Positions 1-10,474 of a stretch of DNA of 64,000 bases are shown here, piece after piece. A model generated the notes under the pieces. The model was not told the DNA's origin. It saw nothing but the letters and a program-made list of their open reading frames with translations, and ran no database searches. This DNA is from Sthenelais limicola (lineage: Eukaryota > Annelida > Polychaeta > Phyllodocida > Sigalionidae): assembly GCA_942159475.1 (NCBI GenBank), contig OW804097.1, positions 59,478,986 through 59,542,985 on the forward strand. The letters run 5' to 3'. The position numbers and the translations under genes are program-made. Numbering within the stretch: the first letter of the stretch is position 1; each line of letters starts with the position of its first letter.

Positions 1-500
1 AGAATGTCAGCATGTTTGGCCGAAATTAAGCCAATATTAAGTTCTGTTTGTCCACAAGGTCACTCCTTAAATTGCAAATCAGTTTGCTCCATAGTATTCG
101 TCATCTCCGAGGAATCCGATTAGCAAGCACTCAAGAGGTCATCCAAGAAACTTTACATCATTATATTGTCATCGAGGCAGAAAAGGGGGATATAAAACCT
201 TTTAGGAACTATGATTCTTCGTGAATACACTTATTAAATGAAATCTGACCCTACAGAATCTTGACATTTCCACTGCATTCCCTTACTTTGGGGTATTGTT
301 GGGATACATCGTGGACAAGGACATGGAAATTAGCTGCCTTGTTTGGGTAGCAATTACTTCTGTACCTGTTTGTGTATCGCTAATTAAAATTGACAGTTCA
401 ATTAGTAGGATGTATCAAACAAAACTCGAACAACAAACTAAACTTCCCCACTGCCCGTCCAATACACAATAGGAGAACAGGGTAGATAGAAACATAAATC

Positions 501-724
501 GGTTCAGATCTTCAGAAAATGTACAATAGGCAGCTCTACATATGTAATCAATTCTGCTAAATTGGGTTGAAAATGTAAACCTGGGTATATTTAGATTTGC
601 CTTGATTCATATATTTTGTCTGGTTTTGTTGAACTGTATTTTGAACCACTTTCTTTGTCTTAAATTTGGGTGATCTGAGATGACTGGTGAAGGTGAATTG
701 TACATTTTCTGGCGACTTAACCCA
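501..724 (+). mobile_element. GTACAAT-family short inverted-repeat element (MITE), copy 1
   Basis: Family A, about 200-240 bp. It starts near GGTCAGATCTTCAGAAAATG with GTACAATCGGCAG just inside, and ends with GAATTGTACATTTTCTG then CGACTTGACCC. The ends are imperfect inverted repeats. The body carries ATCTGTTCGGTTATGTTGAA-like and CTTAAATTTGGGT stretches. At least ten further copies lie in this window. Confidence 0.7.
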
Positions 725-1424
725 TTTGGGAAAACTCAGTAGAGCGTGGAGCGCATGCAGGTCACCGTCTAGGTTCTATACCTCTAGCTGTGCTGGTGTC
801 ACACACTATGTCATAAAATCTAAATCCCGCATCGGACTCCTATAAACGTATTGTCCCTTCCATAACTTTCTTCCTTAAACGTTAAATGTTACAACCTTTT
901 TTTTTCGAGGACTGAAATTTGTAAGGGTTATGATGAATGACAAACATGGGCAAAGACAGTTGAAAAGTGATACGGTGATGAAGACACCATAAAACATTAT
1001 TAAGCGACCGTCCAAATTGTGTTATGATATCGTACAGCGATCCATTTCGAGCGCTTTAACTCCGATCGAATCATCTCCGATCCATATCAGCAAGAGGACA
1101 TATGTTGAGGCTTTCCCAAACGTTCCCGAAAATGGTTGAGATTTAGGAAGAGATGAGAAATGGACGACCTACCCCTTTTCTTTCTGGTTTTCCGGACTCT
1201 GGCAGGACAGAGGAACGCCATGTTGTTGAGAGTGCGTGTGGGAGTGTGTGATTATGTGTACGCGGGGCAAGTGTCGGTGTGGTTTTACATAGGACACAGG
1301 TGTCACACTACCTCCACTACGACTACTACACACGGCTACCTCTATACACTAGTTACCTCCACATACCACACCTGTACAGGTGGGCTAAAGCTTAGGCCTC
1401 AGCCAAGGCGGCTCCGGGGGCGTT

Positions 1425-3540
1425 TCTCTCCTCTCTCCTTCTCATCCTCTCTACTCCTCTCCCCTCTCCTTGTTTTTATATCCCTCTCTCTCTCTATTTC
1501 CTCTCTCCCTTTCTCCAGGGGCGGATCCAGGGGGCCTCGGGGGCACCCCAACTCCTAGACCCCAACTCCGAAATTCTTTTTATGGCAAATCAAATCATTG
1601 ATAGTCCCAATGCAAAACAATGGAATAAAATCAAAAGATCCCTCATATATATATAAAGGCCCACTCCTTTAGAACAGCATCCCCATAAATTCAAATTATA
1701 TGATAAAAGGGATTTCAGAATTTATGCTAGCTGAATAGCTTTGCAGCCTCAGTCACCTCACCAAAGGTGTTAACCAAATACAAATAAATTTGGACTAAGA
1801 AGCAGTGTGTCCAGTAGGCCTACTCTAATAGTAAATAAGCATTGTAATGCTCATGAATATCACTGGATATATAAGAGCAAGGTAAACAGTATGGCTGCAA
1901 TAGACTATACCAATGATATTTCGTGAATTTCACAAGTTTTCTGAAAATATATCCTAGTCTAATTAAATATATTGCACTGTTAACATGATAATAAACCATA
2001 TATTTTATTCCAATAGTCTGTCCTAATCCTGAATTCATCAATGCATTTGATAAATTACTCCTACACTACAGGGAAAATCTTCTGCATTTAAAATGGCATG
2101 CCAAATATAGTGAAACAAATATTTAGAAATTCAAATACACATCTTCACTGCAAATTCTCAGAATAATTATGGTGTTGAATTGATATGTAGGCCTATCCTT
2201 TGGGGGGAACATTTAAGATTAGAGCAAAAGATTATAATTCTCAATATGAAGTTATGATTTATCATATCTATTTATTTTCCCCTCAACTGATTTAGTACGC
2301 GATATAAAATTCATACGACTTCACCTGATGTACATTATACTTTTACATTTTCTTTTGTTCTCGTCCAGGGATACCCCTTCTTGTTATTCTTCGCGAAACC
2401 CTCTATTATGGTATTTAATAATCATTGAAACCTGGTAATATGTTTAAGGTAACTGTGAAAATAGTTTGATATTATGTAACTTTTGAAGCTTAAAGGATTG
2501 TCCTGAAAACCAGCAGAATGCATTAAAACAGCACTCAATATACTAAAATATTTCCTGGGGATCATGTCCCCCAGGCCCAAGGAAGGTAGCTTGGACCCAC
2601 TAAACTCTCATATATTTCTGAGGAGAAACCTGAATGGAGATCCTTTTTTTCTCTTACTCAATTAAGGGCAGTTCAAAGCAGGGTTCCCACAGTCGGTAAA
2701 AAGTCAGTAATTTTGATTGTGGGGTTTTAAGGGCCTTAAAAGTCAGTAATTTTCAAAGTGTATCAGGAAAAAGTCAGCAATTTTCGATCTAAGGCTCAGA
2801 AACCTGTAAAATCAGTAGGAACATTCAAAATTCTCAAAATTTCCCGGGGGACCATGCCCCCGGCCCCTTATATGGTGGATATGACATAGGTGGGTCATTA
2901 TTCAAAACCAGCCTTTTTTTATCTTTTTTATAACCAGCAAGATACCTACATCTCATTCAGGCAACTAAAGTCTTTTAGAATATAAATCAAATCCCTAGAT
3001 GATATATTACCATGTTCAAGGAAAAAAAAAATTTAACAAGCAAAATTTTGCCAGAATTATTTCTTTAAAATGAAAAGCTCTTATTTTAAAGTCACTTTTG
3101 GCATGCTAACGACTTTATTTATAAAAGCTAGTTAGTTAGCTAGTTAGCCCCCTCCCCCACAAACCAATACACACAAATGACCTAAATGAGGACTGCCTGT
3201 GCCCCCACCCCAGGGTCCACCTCCTGGATCCGCCCCTGTTCTTCTCTCTCCCTCTCTAAGTTCCCTCTCCTAGTTTCTATCCCCCTCTCTCTATTTCCTC
3301 GCCCTTCCTTTTCTTTCTCTTCTCTCCCTCTCTCCTTCACCTCTCTACCTCTTTTCCCCTTACTTTCCTTCTCTCATTCTCTCTCCTTTCCCTATCTACT
3401 TCTCCTTTCTCCCTCCCTCTCTCTCCCTCTTTCATTCCCTTTCAGCTCCTCTCTCAGTAGTCTATCTACCCCTTTCTCTTTTTCTCTCTCCCACTTTCTT
3501 TCCCACTCCCATTCCTTCCGTTCTCACCCCCTGTCTCCCA
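1425..3540. repeat. CT-rich simple-sequence tract split by an inserted element
   Basis: Pyrimidine-rich (CT/CCT) sequence occupies about 1425-1515 and resumes at 3239-3540. The two halves share wording such as TCTCTCTATTTCCTC, so they look like one tract interrupted by the element at 1516-3238. Open frames here are Ser/Leu/Pro-rich translations of the repeat and are not genes. Confidence 0.75.
1516..3238. mobile_element. 1.7-kb non-autonomous element with hAT-like terminal inverted repeats
   Basis: The left end reads CAGGGGCGGATCCAGG and the right end is its reverse complement, CCTGGATCCGCCCCTG, ending at 3238. A 5'-CAGGG start is typical of hAT-type DNA transposons and their short derivatives. 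No transposase frame is visible inside, so it would be non-autonomous or decayed. The 8-bp flanks (CCTTTCTC and TTCTTCTC) are similar, but both lie in CT-rich DNA, so the target-site duplication is not conclusive. A stretch around 2675-2800 repeats AAAAGTCAGTAATTTT and may be a further insertion. Confidence 0.65.
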
Positions 3541-4540
3541 CGGGATTAATAACTCAAGAATTTAGATGGTGCCTACAACACAAAGATGAATTCCAGTTCC
3601 ACATAATAACTGTCAGCTATTCTTTTTATAATCAGGAAAGGGGAAGCAATCTAGTGTAATGATTATAGTAAAGCTTGCTGCTTCAATGTGCGATAAACCA
3701 ATCTATATTTCATTTGAATATATTGAAAGCATATATATTAGTCGTGATATTATAATTATTAGATATTATAAATATAATGATATAAATTTGTACACATTTG
3801 ATATAGCCAGCTGTAAAATATCGCATTGAAAACGAATCTCTTTACCCCCGAAACGTGTATATCTCCCCCCGCTGCCCCCCCCCCCCCCCCCCCCTAAACA
3901 AAATATAAAAATATATCTAACATAATATACTCATTTAATGGGTTTCGCCTGTGGCTCAACCCTCTAAACACCAAAAGTCCCAATTGAACTCTAAAGATTG
4001 TGACTCAAAAGATAAGGTGCGTGTTGGTTAATGGGAGCATATATATGAGAAATTTCTTGTTCAACCGATGGCCTTCCCCTCGGTCCATTTAGTCTCTCCC
4101 CTCCCACCCTCCCCCCAAATAAGGAAGTGGAGGCAGTGTCACCTGTACGCGTTCACCTGACTAGCTACTGGAGTGGAAGCACCCACACCCACACCCTCCC
4201 TCCCTCCCACCCACCCACCCAGCTTAGATCTTACCGCCTCTGTACATTCATCCTTCCAACACTCGAGCACTTGGTCGCACGCGATGGGAGCATTAAATGA
4301 CCCGTCCGCTGGGAAAGGCTGAATTCCTCTGAGACCTTTTATTCTTGCCATGTCTATTTGTCGCAGGGTTTATTACACATGAAATGTCTGCGTCTATACA
4401 CCATTGTGCTGCGCTACCAGTGATCGATGCATGGCAGCATTTACCCCACTTCTCTTAATATGCACCTCCTCCTCTCCAACGCTGGATTTTCTATAATTTA
4501 CGGCGAATCGATACCAGGATGTGGAACCTACGTGGGGGAA

Positions 4541-4757
4541 GTTGTCAGAAAATGTACAATTCACCTTCACCATTCCTCTCAAATAATCCAAATTTAAAAC
4601 AAAAATGAGGTTTAAAATTCAGTTCAACATAACCAAACAGATTTTCTAAATCACCGCAATACCAAATATACTCAGACATGCCTAGTATTTAGTATTGTTA
4701 AGCCTAATTTAGTAGAATTTACTACAAGTGTAGAGCTGCCGATTGTTCATTTTCAGC
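4541..4757 (-). mobile_element. GTACAAT-family MITE, copy 2
   Basis: Reverse-oriented copy: GTCAGAAAATGTACAATTCA at the left, CTGCCGATTGTTCATTTTC at the right. The middle shares ATACCAAATATACTCAGA with the copies at 14.1 and 59.7 kb. Confidence 0.7.
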
Positions 4758-5689
4758 ACACTGCATTTTCTTGGATATTTCTTGTGTGAGAATAGAAAAA
4801 ATATAGACAGTCTAGGCTCACAGCCTCTCAGATCAGATAAGAATGGCATGTCACTGCATGATTCAGCGCCCACTGCGCTAATGGCTTCCCCGGCCCTGGA
4901 CGTCCTATTGGGATTATAATGACACGCTGCGGTTTGCATCGAGATGCTTTCCTTGTAAATTGTCTATATTTGTATAATTAATGATTGAAAAATTGCATGT
5001 AGTCTTAAAGTATCTTGATTTGATTTGATTTGAAAAGTATTTTATTCAGGATATGAATTACCAACGTGTTGTTTTCATTACTATAGATCTATGACTATAA
5101 AACTTGTAATTTCATATTACAAAATTATTGTTAAGAGATCGAAGCGTTACGGTATCAGCCCTGTCTCATATGGTGGGCGCATTTATCACCCTAGTCGACT
5201 GAAAACGTTTTGCAATAATTAATTATTGTTTAGTTCTAGTCTAGTACATATCAATAATATATATTGCCAGAAATAGGTAACCCTGTCTATGATGATCATA
5301 GGTCTTCCCGACAGTCCCTGATAATAGAATATAAAATACGGTAACAATCAGATGTAAATAATACCTATACAATGTGAAATATTGTCAAACTGTATCATTC
5401 CTGACGGTATCTGTGTTGTGGATATTCCATAACTACAAAGAAGTTTTCAATCTATGAAGTAACTTGATATATTATGATGATAGCAGTTTCCATTCCGAGC
5501 TGTCAGGGTAAATCCAGTGTGTGTGCAGACTTTCCTCGGGCGATGTTTCCCCTTTTTGTTGATGTATTAATCGGTAGGGGTTTCGAGTTTGAGCGTATAT
5601 ATTACAATATCTAAATATCTATATGAGTTCTAAATATGGGATGGTATTTCACCGTTTGTTAAAACATATTCAGATTTCATATAGGAGTG

Positions 5690-5882
5690 AAGTCGTCAGA
5701 AAATGTACAATTGGCATACATAAATTCTTCCAAATACTTGGTAAATCGGAGGATTTTGGTATTACGCTCATTCAGTTATGTTGAACTGTATTTTTCTTCT
5801 TAACCTCATATGTTGTATTACATTTGGGTTATTTGAGATGACTGGTAAAGGCGAATTGTACATTGTCTGTCAACTTGACCCA
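5690..5882 (+). mobile_element. GTACAAT-family MITE, copy 3
   Basis: Begins AGTCGTCAGAAAATGTACAA and ends TTGTACATTGTCTG then TCAACTTGACCC. Same orientation as copy 1. Confidence 0.65.
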
Positions 5883-6045
5883 TTATACATCTGCTGGATA
5901 TTTTTGGCCTACATCTGCGTACGCGTATGTAGAGGGAAGGGCATTATACTAGAGGGCATTATACTAGCCAATTGATACACACTCTGTTTGGAAAAACAGA
6001 TAGATAATACCTTGTAAGAAATGACATCAGTTAAACATATAAACA

Positions 6046-6051
6046 TTTATT
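6046..6051 (-). terminator. Possible polyadenylation signal for the 859-aa ORF
   Basis: TTTATT on the plus strand reads AATAAA on the minus strand, about 535 bp past the stop codon at 6586. It is a six-base motif in AT-rich DNA, so chance occurrence is likely. Confidence 0.25.
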
Positions 6052-6585
6052 TTCACAAAATATGTCTTCATATAACATGGGCCGGCCCTTGAGATATACA
6101 CACCGAAAATATATCATTGCAAAATTGCCAATAGGATCGTAGATACAAAGAACAGAATCACAGACAAAATGCGCATAATGATGTCACAAATCTAGACAGG
6201 GTGTTAACATGTTTATATATTTTACCAGTCAGTAATTGGCAAAAGGATTCCCCTAAATATTGGTGTGATGAATGTTATATTAATTAGGACAGAGTTTACC
6301 GACACCATAATTATATGATGCTTTTTAATAAATAGTATACAACACAAAGTTGTAGTTCTCTCTATGTCTCTGTGATTAATATATGTTTAGCTTGCAAGGC
6401 AAATATATTTAAATTATAAAAATATAAAGATAGGAAGTTTCACCACAGTACATAATATAGCATTATTTTTTTCAGCATATATATAAGCTTTATATATACT
6501 CACTCCCACAGTTTATATTGCAATATATCAACACATTTCTACTAGATGTACTCTACACAAATACTTTGGTTCTGGGAAAAAAGAG

Positions 6586-9165
6586 TCACATTTTGAAACC
6601 AGTAGAACTTGAGCTGGCGGAGTCCCTTCGTTGTTGACCGGTCACCCGGGCAGTTTTTGTGTTGAACTGCGAGTGAACAGTCCTTGTGTCTAAAATTGTC
6701 CTCTCCGCCACAGTTTTACCTGGGTTTTTATTCACACCCATGTGTGGGTAAGCAAGGGGGCCATTGTAGGCCTTGTGAATGCTTGCCGCACCTCGCTTGG
6801 CTTTCTCTACCTTCGCTTTCGCCGTTGTTCCATTTTTCACCAATGTAATACGGACGTCCAGTGGCACCTCTTCGCCGTCAATACCTGGGTTATTTTCTTC
6901 GAGTATTTTTTCCGCTTGGGGAATCAATCTCGCCGATCCATTGATGCGAATGTGCAGTTGGCCATTTTGCCAATATGCCTCTGATTTTAGAATTGAGGGA
7001 AGGGAAGGTTTCTGCCTCTGCCTCCCATCGCTTTGTGGGAAGCTGTGTCTTTCTCTCCCTGAATAAGTTTTAAAACTGGCTCTTCGATCTTCCCCGAGCG
7101 AAAATCTCTGGTTTCGACGGCCGTACAAGCTATTGCCTGATCCGGAGCTCCTCTGTTTTGTTGATGAGAGGGAGGAATCACTTTTTTCAATACTGGCTTG
7201 TTCATGATCTAATAATCTGCCTTTCTCTAATTCTCTCAGACTTCTTGCTCCAGCCCCGAGCGCTCTTATCAGTTGATCCTTGCGATATGACTCCCTCTTT
7301 TCTTCATCAGAATCTCGAGACCGATTCAGACTCAATGGTGGCAATTTATTTGATTTATTAACAGTCTTACTCTGTTTTGTGTGCGATCCTTTTTTCACGT
7401 TGCTTAGAGATCCAACCTGTTTTGTTTTCTGATCTCGCCCAGAACTTTTATTAGACAGACTCTTTTCACGATCCATTGAAGTTCTTATCGAAGATGCTGG
7501 ATTACTTTTTTTCTTCGTTTGGTCCGTTGATTTGATAGGAGGGAATTTATTATCCATTTTGCCAGTTTTTCCGGGGCTGGGGGAGTTAGTTCCAACCTTT
7601 TTCCTCCCAGCATACGCCTTCGCTGCGGCAGTTAGAGCCTTACAATCCGCATTCTGCGGCTTGTTAACTGTCCTTCTATTTTCTAGGCTCCTCCTACCTT
7701 TGTTTTTATCCACACCTTGTATTTTCATTTTGCTCAGTAAAGGTGAATTTAAATCTACAGGCTTTTCCTTACTTTGTTTTGTGGATGTGTCGTCTGTCCT
7801 CTGGGAATCTTTTCCAGATTTTAAACTCAAACCCTCTGTAGTGTCCGTAAGCATTGTCTTGCTGTATTTACTTCCCAATCTCTTGTCATTGTCTTTCTTG
7901 TCATGTCCACTGGATATGTTCTCAGTGCTAACGCCTGAATCGATTTTGGCAATGGGTGTCCTATCTCCCTCGCTCTCAAAGTCACTTTCGTAGTTATATT
8001 GATTATCGCAACCTTCTTTGGTTGAAGATGGTATCCTTCTAACTCCATCGCACTTTTGTGATGTCCTGCTTAATTTTCCGGATGAAATTGCAATCAAATC
8101 TTTGTGGTCTGAAAGTCCTTTACTCACAGAATAAGAAGATTGTTGCAAATGAAGTTTTGTCGCCTTGCGAATAACATTGGAAACGATGAATGCTGAGCGT
8201 TTTTCCAGATCCCTGTGAAAATGGGCATCCCTGGAAAAATTCATTTCAACTGTCTCCGACACTTCTTTTTCGCTACTGTCGACAACTTGATGGTTTTCAC
8301 TCGGAGTCAAACCATCTGAGGCAGAGGTGGGATTCCCTAAACCAGCGTTGTTGACATCTGGCTGAAGCGGTTTGAAGGTCGCACTTGGATCAACCCTATT
8401 CGGATAATCAATGACATGTCCCTCGGCGTGATGTGGGGATAGGTTTGTATCTTTACTGCCAACTTCACTGGAAGCCAAAGGGTCGGGCTCGTTTTGGCTA
8501 GGACTCGAATTAGAACTGAAATCTTGATTAAATTTTAAAGCCATCGGGGATGCGGGTGTTGAACGGACTGATTCAATTGCAATAATATTACCATAATAAT
8601 CAACACAATGCGACATTGAACTGAAACGAGTGAAAGCGGTAGCATTATTATTCTCGTCATTAGTTTGATTATGGTCACCAGTTGAAATTAATGTTATGTA
8701 ATTTTGAAAGGCTTCCGATAATACCATGTCCCCTGAAGGGCCTTCTGTTGATGTTTCACCTGATATCACAAGTGGTACATCCATATAGGCCGCCGAGCGC
8801 GGGCCATCGGCTTGGTGGTCCATCGCAGCCAGGGCATCCTGAATTCCAGGCACCGTGAAAACAAAACCATGCGAATTTAATACATCTAGGGTCTCTTCAT
8901 CGGGAGTTATCGCATTTTCGCGACTCTGCAATGGTACAGGCTGGAAATTGTTGGTTGTCGAACTCTGAGTCTGATCGTTTAAAGGTACCTGTAACAATGA
9001 TCCGCTTTGCCTTTGTCTTTGATCCGGGATCGATTGATCGAAGAAGCTGTGCGTTGAGTTTGAGGGCCTTCTTGAAACTGGTATTTCGTCATTACTGGCA
9101 GCGGTATTGGGCCCAACCTCTGGCTCAGGCTCCTCTGCCAAGTTTTCACAGCTGTGATGCGACAT
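6586..9165 (-). CDS. Large single-exon protein, unrecognised, Ser/Lys-rich; possible ciliary role
   Basis: An uninterrupted 859-codon frame runs from ATG (9165-9163) to TGA (6588-6586). This is by far the longest frame in an AT-rich window, so it is almost certainly real. I do not recognise the family. The N-terminal ~330 residues are acidic and Ser/Asn/Asp-rich. Residues ~330-700 are Ser/Lys-rich low complexity with many KS, RS and SSS patches, probably disordered. The most structured-looking part is C-terminal: about 722-790 begins LPSILKSEAYWQNGQLHIRI and includes PLDVRITLVKNGT, which reads like beta strands. The tail is basic and ends in a Ser run. No signal peptide or membrane segment is evident. 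The upstream DNA has an RFX X-box match, so a ciliary or centrosomal role is an inference only. Further 5' coding exons cannot be excluded. Confidence 0.85.
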   Translation of the reverse strand: MSHHSCENLAEEPEPEVGPNTAASNDEIPVSRRPSNSTHSFFDQSIPDQRQRQSGSLLQVPLNDQTQSSTTNNFQPVPLQSRENAITPDEETLDVLNSHGFVFTVPGIQDALAAMDHQADGPRSAAYMDVPLVISGETSTEGPSGDMVLSEAFQNYITLISTGDHNQTNDENNNATAFTRFSSMSHCVDYYGNIIAIESVRSTPASPMALKFNQDFSSNSSPSQNEPDPLASSEVGSKDTNLSPHHAEGHVIDYPNRVDPSATFKPLQPDVNNAGLGNPTSASDGLTPSENHQVVDSSEKEVSETVEMNFSRDAHFHRDLEKRSAFIVSNVIRKATKLHLQQSSYSVSKGLSDHKDLIAISSGKLSRTSQKCDGVRRIPSSTKEGCDNQYNYESDFESEGDRTPIAKIDSGVSTENISSGHDKKDNDKRLGSKYSKTMLTDTTEGLSLKSGKDSQRTDDTSTKQSKEKPVDLNSPLLSKMKIQGVDKNKGRRSLENRRTVNKPQNADCKALTAAAKAYAGRKKVGTNSPSPGKTGKMDNKFPPIKSTDQTKKKSNPASSIRTSMDREKSLSNKSSGRDQKTKQVGSLSNVKKGSHTKQSKTVNKSNKLPPLSLNRSRDSDEEKRESYRKDQLIRALGAGARSLRELEKGRLLDHEQASIEKSDSSLSSTKQRSSGSGNSLYGRRNQRFSLGEDRRASFKTYSGRERHSFPQSDGRQRQKPSLPSILKSEAYWQNGQLHIRINGSARLIPQAEKILEENNPGIDGEEVPLDVRITLVKNGTTAKAKVEKAKRGAASIHKAYNGPLAYPHMGVNKNPGKTVAERTILDTRTVHSQFNTKTARVTGQQRRDSASSSSTGFKM

Positions 9166-9277
9166 GATCGCTGGTTAATCAAAGATCACAGATTGTTTTT
9201 CAGAGAAAACTTCCCGAAGGGGACAACATGAACATTCCCGTGAGTGGAGTTGTTGTTCTCTCTGGCGGTCGGATACC

Positions 9278-9311
9278 GTTCCCATGGCAACCGCAATAGT
9301 TGCCTAGTTAC
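9278..9311. promoter_or_regulatory. X-box (RFX-type) motif pair upstream of the 859-aa ORF
   Basis: GTTCCCATGGCAAC at 9278-9291 fits the RFX X-box pattern (two GTNNCC/RGYAAC-type half-sites around AT). It lies 113 bp upstream of the minus-strand ATG. A weaker half-matching site, GTTGCCTAGTTAC, follows at 9299-9311. X-boxes within about 200 bp of the start codon are a known feature of cilium genes in animals. The motif is near-palindromic, so it could also act on the plus-strand gene 1.2 kb away. Confidence 0.55.
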
Positions 9312-9489
9312 ACGACGCATAACTGCCATAATACAAAACACGCGAAGTCGTAAATCAAATGGATAAAGATTAATGGAAATTCTAGGAAGATTTTAGTTAG
9401 CAAGTAGTACAATTAGCAAGTTTTAAATAATTTCATATAATCATGTTGTTTGATAAAGGGGTTAATTCGAATCTAAATGTCGCAAAAAG

Positions 9490-9540
9490 TTACGTCACGA
9501 TCGACTCAGTCTCAGGAGCGATCGATACGCGACCACGTGG
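9490..9540. promoter_or_regulatory. CRE-like and E-box motifs in the divergent intergenic region
   Basis: TTACGTCA (9490-9497) is a CRE/ATF-like octamer and CCACGTGG (9533-9540) contains the E-box CACGTG. The surrounding 60 bp is CpG-richer than its flanks. They lie between the divergent 859-aa ORF and HSDL1-like gene. Function is not shown by sequence alone. Confidence 0.3.
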
Positions 9541-10474
9541 CCCTTTCCCCGCATGCGTTTATTTGTTTTGTTTTTTACTATTCCAAGACAACAAAATAAT
9601 ATTGAAATAAAGGGGATTAAACGAAGATTATTATATTATATTTCAGTTGAGCCAATCAGTTTGTCACCCGCATCAGTAGGCCTATTATCGGTGTGTCCCT
9701 GCTTTTAACCCGGCTTTTAACAATAACGGCAAACTAAGCCTGCTAAACTATCCACTGGAAGATACCAGTAGGCCTAGCCTTGGCTTGAGGTTAATCACAG
9801 AACTATAACCATTACGGGTATATCAGTTAATCAATACCGTAGGCCTACTAGGACTTTACTTTAGGGCTTTGCTTTAGTCTAAAATGAATTTGTATCTACC
9901 TAGTCTGTTTTATATCTTAAATTATGATGTAATGCTCGGCAAATCAACACCAAGGTCAAGGTCAAGGGAAATTAGTTACAAGTATTGACATTCACAAATT
10001 ATTTATTTCAATACTAGATCAGATCTAGGCCTATCTACCGCTATTCTGGTGTGGGCAGGACACTGCATCTATGTTATTATCCTCGCGAATTATTTGTTCT
10101 AAGCCTATATTGTTGAGCATTTCATCACAGTCTGATGCAATCTGCCCTAACATTACATTCTGCCCGGCATGTCGCTGCCATAGCAGACGATAGACTCTAG
10201 TACAGTCCCACACTACGGCTTAGCTCTGCGGAGCGAGGTTCATGGACTAAGCAGACGCCAGGTTTCTAGGAGCTGTATCGACTATTTTTGACACACATAT
10301 ATTCTTCCTACATTGCCGAATGTTGGGATAGACCTTTTGAAATTACAAAAAATTGGTTAGATAGCATTTTCGTGGTGTTTTATTAAGTCTCGATGCCTTC
10401 CGTGTAGCCAGAGCTCGGATAAATCACCACAACTAATCTTGTCGGCGATTATTTCGCTAAACACAACAACCAAC

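Larger units (their letters stand above)
1..6040. other. Gene-free 5' region with dispersed repeats
   Basis: No convincing coding exon was found. It holds the CT tract and hAT-like element, a run of 20 C at 3875-3894, a CCCACC-rich patch near 4180-4220, three copies of the GTACAAT element and one fragment of the CTAGGCTCA family near 4806-4930. The remainder is plain AT-rich DNA. Confidence 0.6.

Noticed and set aside
3186..3659. 157-codon Ser/Leu/Phe-rich frame
   Set aside because: Begins in the inverted end of the hAT-like element and runs through the CT tract; a composition artefact.
6742..7993. Plus-strand frames across 6.7-8.0 kb
   Set aside because: Antisense shadows of the 859-codon minus-strand frame.
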